Assembly (NCBI GenBank): GCA_035290185.1
Contig: DATDUW010000009.1
Location: 1 to 25,322, forward strand
Length of the DNA: 25,322 nucleotides
Direction of reading: 5' to 3'
Source of the DNA: DATDUW01 sp035290185
GTDB lineage: Bacteria > Patescibacteriota > Patescibacteriia > UBA9934 > GWF2-40-263
The notes beneath the pieces are model-generated. The model saw only the letters and a list, made by a program, of their open reading frames with translations, did not search any database and was not told where the DNA came from. Of this stretch, positions 21,209-25,322 are shown piece by piece. Every line of letters begins with the position of its first letter. The first letter of the stretch is position 1. The position numbers and the translations under genes are program-made.

Positions 21209-21958
21209 ATGAGAAAAACAACCTTCATTTTGCTTCTTCTTGCCATCTGGATTGTATCGACTGGTGTTGGGTGTCTCTCTGCTGACTTCGCGACTGAAGA
21301 TCAAAACCAAACTCCCATTAATCCAACAGGGATGGAGGCCTTCGCACCCAAACAGACAAAGACGATCCCGAAAGAGACAGAGGAAGAATCAACTCGCTAC
21401 ACCGATGCTGTCCTGGGAATCTCTTTTATCTATCCGACAAACTGGGGTCCGATCAACATACAGGAAGAGGGAGGATTCTTTGGCCAAATCGGGGAGATTC
21501 CAACGAACGAAAACGGCCAGATCCTTTATGACGGGACCGTCCATCGTGCCCTCCTTTTCTCCGGACTGGGTGACAGCCACATTTTCCTTGTGGCCCACAG
21601 CCAAGGGGAACCGGCTGGGCGCGGAGGGTATTTTGGCGACCTCTCAAACCAGTTTCACTCGGCCGAAAGCGTCTCGCAATGGTGTACACGACAAATAAAT
21701 TGCGAATATTTTACCAATGCAAACGGTATTCGAATTGTGCATGCCTACACACCAGAACGTGAGGAATGGGGTCAAAAACTCAAAGACATCGATGAGTATG
21801 CCATCGTACACCCAGACCATCCTTTCGGCGGCATTATTATCTCCAATCAACGTTTCGTGGAAAAAAGTCTGGGACGACAGGAAAAAGAACTGCGGATGGT
21901 GGTGGATTCAATCGTGTTCTCTCCCTTGACAGACGACTTTCGTCAAACGGAAAATTGA
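21209..21958 (+). CDS. Predicted lipoprotein of unknown function
   Basis: 249 aa. N-terminal M-R-K-T-T-F followed by a hydrophobic segment and a lipobox-like T-G-V-G-C, so Cys22 would be the lipidated residue. A charged Thr/Glu-rich linker (residues ~28-62) precedes a globular domain that begins Y-T-D-A-V-L-G-I-S-F-I-Y-P-T-N-W-G, the pattern of PsbP-like and other small surface domains. Two cysteines seven apart (W-C-T-R-Q-I-N-C) could form a disulphide outside the cell. No SD; promoter not clear since the upstream DNA is the queA start. Family not identified. Confidence 0.7.
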   Translation: MRKTTFILLLLAIWIVSTGVGCLSADFATEDQNQTPINPTGMEAFAPKQTKTIPKETEEESTRYTDAVLGISFIYPTNWGPINIQEEGGFFGQIGEIPTNENGQILYDGTVHRALLFSGLGDSHIFLVAHSQGEPAGRGGYFGDLSNQFHSAESVSQWCTRQINCEYFTNANGIRIVHAYTPEREEWGQKLKDIDEYAIVHPDHPFGGIIISNQRFVEKSLGRQEKELRMVVDSIVFSPLTDDFRQTEN

Positions 21959-21980
21959 CACAAGGATTTCCCTCTCCTAT

Positions 21981-22009
21981 TTGACATCCACGAAAAGATT
22001 TACTATTTT
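21981..22009 (+). promoter_or_regulatory. padR promoter
   Basis: TTGACA (21981-21986), 17-base spacer, TATTTT (22004-22009, 4 of 6). Predicted start near 22016, about 27 bases before the ATG. Confidence 0.65.
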
Positions 22010-22019
22010 AAAGATAGTA
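22001..22019 (+). promoter_or_regulatory. Candidate PadR operator
   Basis: Inverted repeat TACTAT-N7-ATAGTA (22001-22006 and 22014-22019) spanning the -10 and the start of transcription. A dimeric winged-helix repressor bound here would block initiation. Seen directly; role inferred from the adjacent padR gene. Confidence 0.5.
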
Positions 22020-22042
22020 TATCCAAAATACCTCTACGTCCT

Positions 22043-22381
22043 ATGTCAAATGACATCACAAAAGGAGCGATTGAAGCCGTCCTTCTCCAAACTCTCCATA
22101 ATCTCGGGGAAGGTTACGGCTACCAAATCCTGCGCGCCCTACGCGAGGAGGACCACGAAATCTTGACGTTCCGTGAGGGAACTCTCTACCCCTTGCTCTA
22201 TCGACTCGAAGCTCGAGGATTTGTCACGAGCAAGGAACGGGAAGCGCCAAGCGGCAAAACCCGACGTTACTACCATCTCACGAAAAAAGGAACATCTTAT
22301 CTTGAAAAACGCCGATCCCAATTCGCCAAACTTTCTAAGGAATTACACTCAGCTCTGCGACTTTCCCGCGTTTCCCTATGA
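22043..22381 (+). CDS. PadR family transcriptional regulator
   Basis: 112 aa winged-helix repressor of the short PadR-s2 type. Hallmarks: G-Y-G-Y-Q-I-L-R-A-L-R-E-E, F-R-E-G-T-L-Y-P-L-L-Y-R-L-E-A-R-G-F-V (recognition helix and wing entry) and G-K-T-R-R-Y-Y-H-L-T-K-K-G in the wing, then a C-terminal dimerisation helix. Its stop overlaps the start of the next gene as ATGA, so the pair is translationally coupled. PadR next to a HAAS membrane protein is a recurrent arrangement in Firmicutes; here it would control its own operon through the repeat at 22001. The inducing signal is unknown. Confidence 0.93.
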   Translation: MSNDITKGAIEAVLLQTLHNLGEGYGYQILRALREEDHEILTFREGTLYPLLYRLEARGFVTSKEREAPSGKTRRYYHLTKKGTSYLEKRRSQFAKLSKELHSALRLSRVSL

Positions 22382-24102
22382 GCCATCGAAACGCCCTGGA
22401 AGCTTATTTACATGACATCCGCAAGAACATCCCGAATAAACGGTTGGCAGACCGTTTGGAAAAAGAGCTTAAAGACCACTGGGAGGATGAAACATACGAA
22501 ACCACCCTTCAGGGTGATTTACCGATAGAACCACGAAATCGATTCGGAGATCCAACGCTTGTCTCAATGCTTGCAAACCTGAGTTTGGCTTACGTGCCAT
22601 TTCCAATCTTACTGACCCTCGCCATCCTTTTTGGAATGACCGGCGGCCTCTTGACGCTCATGTTTGTAACCGGCGCTGTTTCGATGACGGATCTCGATGC
22701 CCTTGGGTTGACAAAGATGACGCGGATTCTAGAAATGCTCCTTCTCATCGGATTTCTCGTCGGTCTCTGGACCTACATTGGCACCATTCTCTCCACCCTC
22801 TGGCTTCACGATATGGACGGACGAGGACGGAGGGCGACCTTCCTCGGATTTCTTGTACCAATGGGATTAGCTTGTCTCCCTTCCATTCTTGTCTTCACCA
22901 GCTTTCCCACGCACGTCCTTTCAGAGCCGGTTGGAATCGACGCGGGAACCCGACTCATTATTTTTTTCATCTCCGTCCTGGGGACAGTAGGGGTTCCTCT
23001 TCTCCTCACGCGTGTCTGGACCGTTTATGGACCGCTGGTAGAAAGGGAAACCGTCGACATCGCATTTCTTGCCAAGCGGCTTCGACCAAATTTTCTACAG
23101 ACCGCAACAACGACTGTTATCCTACTCGCGTTCGGTGCAGGAACCTGGGTAGCGGGAGCTATAAAAAGCGGAGCCCTTGCTATTTCCGATCCCAACCATC
23201 CGTTTCTTGCTCTCAGTCAATCCTGGCAGTTCGCCCGATTCGTTTTCCTTTTTTTGAGTGGCCTAGTGGCGCGACTCTTAGCAATTCTTGGTATCCCCGG
23301 TCCTCTTGTCTTCCCCATTCTTTTCATCGCGGCCGCGAGCATGTTTCTTGTCTTTCCCACTGTCCGCCTGATGCGCCAGCGCCGCCTGAGTACAAATCTT
23401 GTCTTGCTTCCTATTTTCTTTCTCTCCGTTAGCCTCCCCATCCTCCTCTTCCTTCCATCACCCTCGCTTAAAATCGACTGGCGAATTCCTGTCTTTCCCC
23501 TTTCCGAACGGTTGGAACGAAAACAGGTCGGACCCCTCTATTCCTCCGTTAAGTATTTCCAAGAAGACGAAGGGTGGTACGGCGAATATGACGCCTCTGC
23601 CAACGCGAACGGATTTCTCGTTCGCCAAAATCTGGGCGGATTTTACCAAATCGTCCCCGCGGAGGACCTGTCTAAAACTGGTATTATGTTTCAGGGAAAC
23701 GCGGAAAAATCAAATGAACGATTTTTCGACGGCTTTCTTTCCGGCTTGACTGACGGTGTCCAATGCGATGGAAAAACCGTCCTCCGTGTTCCCCACCCAG
23801 ACCAAGTCATCTATGCAATGGATGGAGAATCCTTTGCATATCTTCCCTGTCGCGAATTAACGTGGAATGGTCGTCTTTTGGCCATAAACGATTCGAATCT
23901 TGGCTTCGGCGGACTTCTCCTTTCCCAAAACCGAGAACACGGAATTATTCTCTTTAACCGAGGCCCCTACGATCCTCATGAACTTTTTCTCATTCGAATG
24001 CCTCAAGAAAATGCCGTCCATACGGAAAATCTACGGAAAAAAGAGATCAATATTGCCCTTCCACCTAAAATTTCCACACGCCCCGAACCTTTAAACCGTT
24101 GA
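22378..24102 (+). CDS. HAAS-like multi-spanning membrane protein
   Basis: 574 aa. Residues 5-66 resemble the cytosolic HAAS helical domain: A-L-E-A-Y-L-H-D-I-R-K, K-R-L-A-D-R-L-E-K-E-L-K-D-H-W-E-D-E and F-G-D-P-T-L-V. Seven or eight hydrophobic segments follow, near 75-100, 117-142, 153-174, 190-211, 240-262, 285-304, 308-328 and 341-360. The last ~210 residues form a soluble, beta-rich domain that I cannot assign; two Cys (C459-region D-G-V-Q-C and L-P-C-R-E-L) lie in it. Coupled to padR by ATGA. HAAS partners of PadR are linked to envelope-stress sensing in other bacteria; a sensor or transporter-like role is inference. Confidence 0.75.
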   Translation: MSHRNALEAYLHDIRKNIPNKRLADRLEKELKDHWEDETYETTLQGDLPIEPRNRFGDPTLVSMLANLSLAYVPFPILLTLAILFGMTGGLLTLMFVTGAVSMTDLDALGLTKMTRILEMLLLIGFLVGLWTYIGTILSTLWLHDMDGRGRRATFLGFLVPMGLACLPSILVFTSFPTHVLSEPVGIDAGTRLIIFFISVLGTVGVPLLLTRVWTVYGPLVERETVDIAFLAKRLRPNFLQTATTTVILLAFGAGTWVAGAIKSGALAISDPNHPFLALSQSWQFARFVFLFLSGLVARLLAILGIPGPLVFPILFIAAASMFLVFPTVRLMRQRRLSTNLVLLPIFFLSVSLPILLFLPSPSLKIDWRIPVFPLSERLERKQVGPLYSSVKYFQEDEGWYGEYDASANANGFLVRQNLGGFYQIVPAEDLSKTGIMFQGNAEKSNERFFDGFLSGLTDGVQCDGKTVLRVPHPDQVIYAMDGESFAYLPCRELTWNGRLLAINDSNLGFGGLLLSQNREHGIILFNRGPYDPHELFLIRMPQENAVHTENLRKKEINIALPPKISTRPEPLNR

Positions 24103-24128
24103 CACACCATCGGCCTCCTTGTTATAGT
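24099..24128 (+). promoter_or_regulatory. rpmE promoter
   Basis: TTGACA (24099-24104, overlapping the upstream stop codon), 18-base spacer, TATAGT (24123-24128) preceded by TG one base upstream. Start near 24135, leaving a leader of about 15 bases to the ATG at 24151. Confidence 0.75.
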
Positions 24129-24150
24129 CACGCCTGACTTGACGACTCTT

Positions 24151-24447
24151 ATGAAAAAAGATGTCCATCCAACCTACTACGAAGACGCGAAGATTTCCTG
24201 CGCCTGCGGAGCCACCTACCAAATTGGCTCTACGGTTAAGGACATCCAAGTGGAACTGTGTGCGGCCTGTCATCCGTTCTACACGGGTGCGGGTGCCAAA
24301 ATCATCGATGCGGCGCGACGCGTCGAAAAATTCCAGGAACGCGTTGCCAAGAGCAAGACGTCTGTTCAAGCCACAGGCAAAAAGGTCAAACGTGTGAAAC
24401 GGGCGACCCACAAAAAGGAAAAGGAAGCCAAGGGAGAAGAAAAATAG
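24151..24447 (+). CDS. rpmE: 50S ribosomal protein L31, zinc-binding, Lys-rich tail
   Basis: Forms an intersubunit bridge between the central protuberance and the 30S head. M-K-K-D-V-H-P-T-Y-Y-E-D-A-K-I-S-C-A-C-G starts the protein; the zinc ligands are the C-A-C pair and C-A-A-C-H. The family block C-H-P-F-Y-T-G and A-R-R-V-E-K-F follow. About 30 extra residues make a Lys/Arg/Glu-rich tail (98 aa versus ~70). The ATG at 24151 fits the family; an in-frame TTG at 24139 lies almost at the predicted transcription start. Monocistronic with its own terminator. Confidence 0.94.
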   Translation: MKKDVHPTYYEDAKISCACGATYQIGSTVKDIQVELCAACHPFYTGAGAKIIDAARRVEKFQERVAKSKTSVQATGKKVKRVKRATHKKEKEAKGEEK

Positions 24448-24454
24448 CCGAAAC

Positions 24455-24490
24455 AAAAGACGAAGTTCTGCTTTCCAGGACTCGTCTTTT
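24455..24490 (+). terminator. rpmE terminator
   Basis: AAAAGACGA pairs with TCGTCTTTT, and inside GTTCTG pairs with CAGGAC (one G.U), 5-base loop, T run at the 3' end. Begins 8 bases after the rpmE stop. Confidence 0.85.
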
Positions 24491-24502
24491 TATTTCTGAC
24501 GA

Positions 24503-24531
24503 TAGACGCCGTCAAAAACCGGCTCTACAAT
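24503..24531 (+). promoter_or_regulatory. prfA promoter
   Basis: TAGACG (4 of 6, 24503-24508), 17-base spacer, TACAAT (24526-24531, 5 of 6). The ATG at 24542 is 10 bases past the -10, so the message would be nearly leaderless. Confidence 0.55.
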
Positions 24532-24541
24532 AAAAAAGGCT

Positions 24542-25322
24542 ATGGATCTCCTCAAGACCGTAGAAGAAAAACAATCCGAATTAAAAGTCGTTGAGGCCCG
24601 TCTTCTGGATCCGGCTGTCCTTTGTGATCCAAAAGCCCTTAAAGAAGCATCCGGGACCTATGCGGACCTCAAAGAACTTGTAGAAGTCGGGGAACAGTAT
24701 GTCCGAACCTATCGGCATTTGGAACAAGCCAAAGAAACCCTTGCCCAAGCACAGGACGCCGACTGGAAGGAGCTGGCCCAGGCTGAAATAAATGATTTGT
24801 CTCAACGCCTTCCCCTCTTGGAAGAAACCCTTGCCCAAGCCCTTGTTCCTCCGGATCCGCTCGACAAAAAAAATATCGTCGTGGAACTACGGGCCGGAAC
24901 GGGTGGAGACGAATCAGCCCTCTTTGCCGGAGAGCTGTTGCGGATGTATACCCTCTATGCAGAACGGCAAGGATGGAAGACCCAACTCGTCTCCGCGAAT
25001 CGGAACGATCTGGGAGGATTCAAAGAAGTTATTTTTACGATCGCTGGAAAAAACGTCTATCGCTCTTTGAAATACGAAAGTGGGGTTCATCGCGTCCAGC
25101 GCGTTCCGGAAACCGAAAAACAGGGGCGTATTCATACGTCTACGGTTACCGTTGCTATTCTCCCGGAAGCCGAAGAGGTCGATCTGCATATCGATCCAAA
25201 AGATCTCAAAATCGAGACATCTACCTCCGGCGGGCACGGAGGACAGAGTGTCAATACCACCTATTCGGCTATTCGCTTGACCCACCTTCCCACGGGCCTG
25301 GTCGTCTCCTGCCAAGACGAAC
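24542..25322 (+). CDS. prfA: Peptide chain release factor 1 (5' part)
   Basis: Reads UAA and UAG and releases the peptide. 260 codons are present; the gene runs off the window edge. Seen are the helical domain 1, the V-E-L-R-A-G-T-G-G-D-E-S-A-L-F-A block (114-129), the codon-reading P-x-T motif as P-E-T (189-191, R-V-P-E-T-E), G-R-I-H-T-S, and the catalytic G-G-Q at 233-235 within S-G-G-H-G-G-Q-S-V-N-T-T. P-x-T rather than S-P-F makes this RF1, not RF2. ATG start with context CTATGG and an AAGG two bases upstream. About 100 codons should follow outside the window. Confidence 0.95.
   Translation, partial: MDLLKTVEEKQSELKVVEARLLDPAVLCDPKALKEASGTYADLKELVEVGEQYVRTYRHLEQAKETLAQAQDADWKELAQAEINDLSQRLPLLEETLAQALVPPDPLDKKNIVVELRAGTGGDESALFAGELLRMYTLYAERQGWKTQLVSANRNDLGGFKEVIFTIAGKNVYRSLKYESGVHRVQRVPETEKQGRIHTSTVTVAILPEAEEVDLHIDPKDLKIETSTSGGHGGQSVNTTYSAIRLTHLPTGLVVSCQDE

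Noticed and set aside
24091..24456. Minus-strand frame antisense to rpmE
   Set aside because: rpmE is a clear L31 with promoter and terminator; the opposite frame has no independent support.
25106..25114. RF1 motif P-E-T instead of P-A-T
   Set aside because: Position two of the P-x-T motif varies among RF1 proteins, so it does not suggest a changed stop-codon use.
1..25322. Recoded UGA as in some CPR lineages
   Set aside because: Many certain genes (rpsE, rpsH, padR, fusA) end at TGA at the expected length, so the code is standard.
1..25322. CRISPR arrays, insertion sequences, tRNA genes
   Set aside because: No regularly spaced repeats, transposase-like frames or cloverleaf-forming stretches were found.

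Overview
The window is a compact bacterial chromosome segment dominated by ribosomal-protein and translation genes on the minus strand. The likely source is a Patescibacteria/CPR lineage. The evidence for this is the absence of rpmD (L30) between rpsE and rplO, the trimmed S10/spc cluster, an S12 with an R-R-R-T-E-I-type insertion near residue 33, very short or leaderless transcripts, and orphan envelope genes. TGA is used as an ordinary stop (for example rpsE, rpsH, padR), so lineages that read UGA as glycine are excluded. The phylum assignment is inference; no 16S gene or tree is available here.

Minus strand, in order of transcription: a str-type operon rpsL-rpsG-fusA (19516 to 16374) starts from a TTGACT/TATTGT promoter. 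A Phd-like protein of unknown function (15681-15244) has its own promoter with a palindrome over the -35. tuf (15086-13893) follows, then the S10/spc cluster rpsJ, rplC, rplD, rplW, rplB, rpsS, rplV, rpsC, rplP, rpmC, rpsQ, rplN, rplX, rplE, rpsN (zinc type), rpsH, rplF, rplR, rpsE, rplO and secY, closed by an intrinsic terminator at 2900-2926. A separate promoter then drives adk-map-ruvX-recO, closed by a symmetrical terminator at 28-55. The usual followers of map (infA, rpmJ, rpsM, rpsK, rpsD, rpoA, rplQ) are not here.

Plus strand: a membrane-anchored SAM methyltransferase resembling the FAM173 lysine methyltransferases (15804-16343) sits between fusA and the Phd-like gene. An unrecognised 71-residue basic protein (19781-19996) has its own promoter, SD and terminator. 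queA (minus) and a predicted lipoprotein (plus) diverge. A PadR regulator overlaps a large HAAS-like membrane protein by ATGA, with an inverted repeat over the promoter. rpmE (L31) and the first 260 codons of prfA (RF1) end the window.

The most notable unexplained signals are RNA-level. A long two-part hairpin lies in the rpsJ-rplC leader, two tandem GC-rich hairpins lie between tuf and rpsJ, and a hairpin lies in the rpsL-rpsG spacer. All are where autogenous ribosomal-protein control could act. At protein level, L23 carries a ~70-residue N-terminal extension and S5 a Gly/Arg-rich one. Many starts share the context CTATGG with no clear Shine-Dalgarno.
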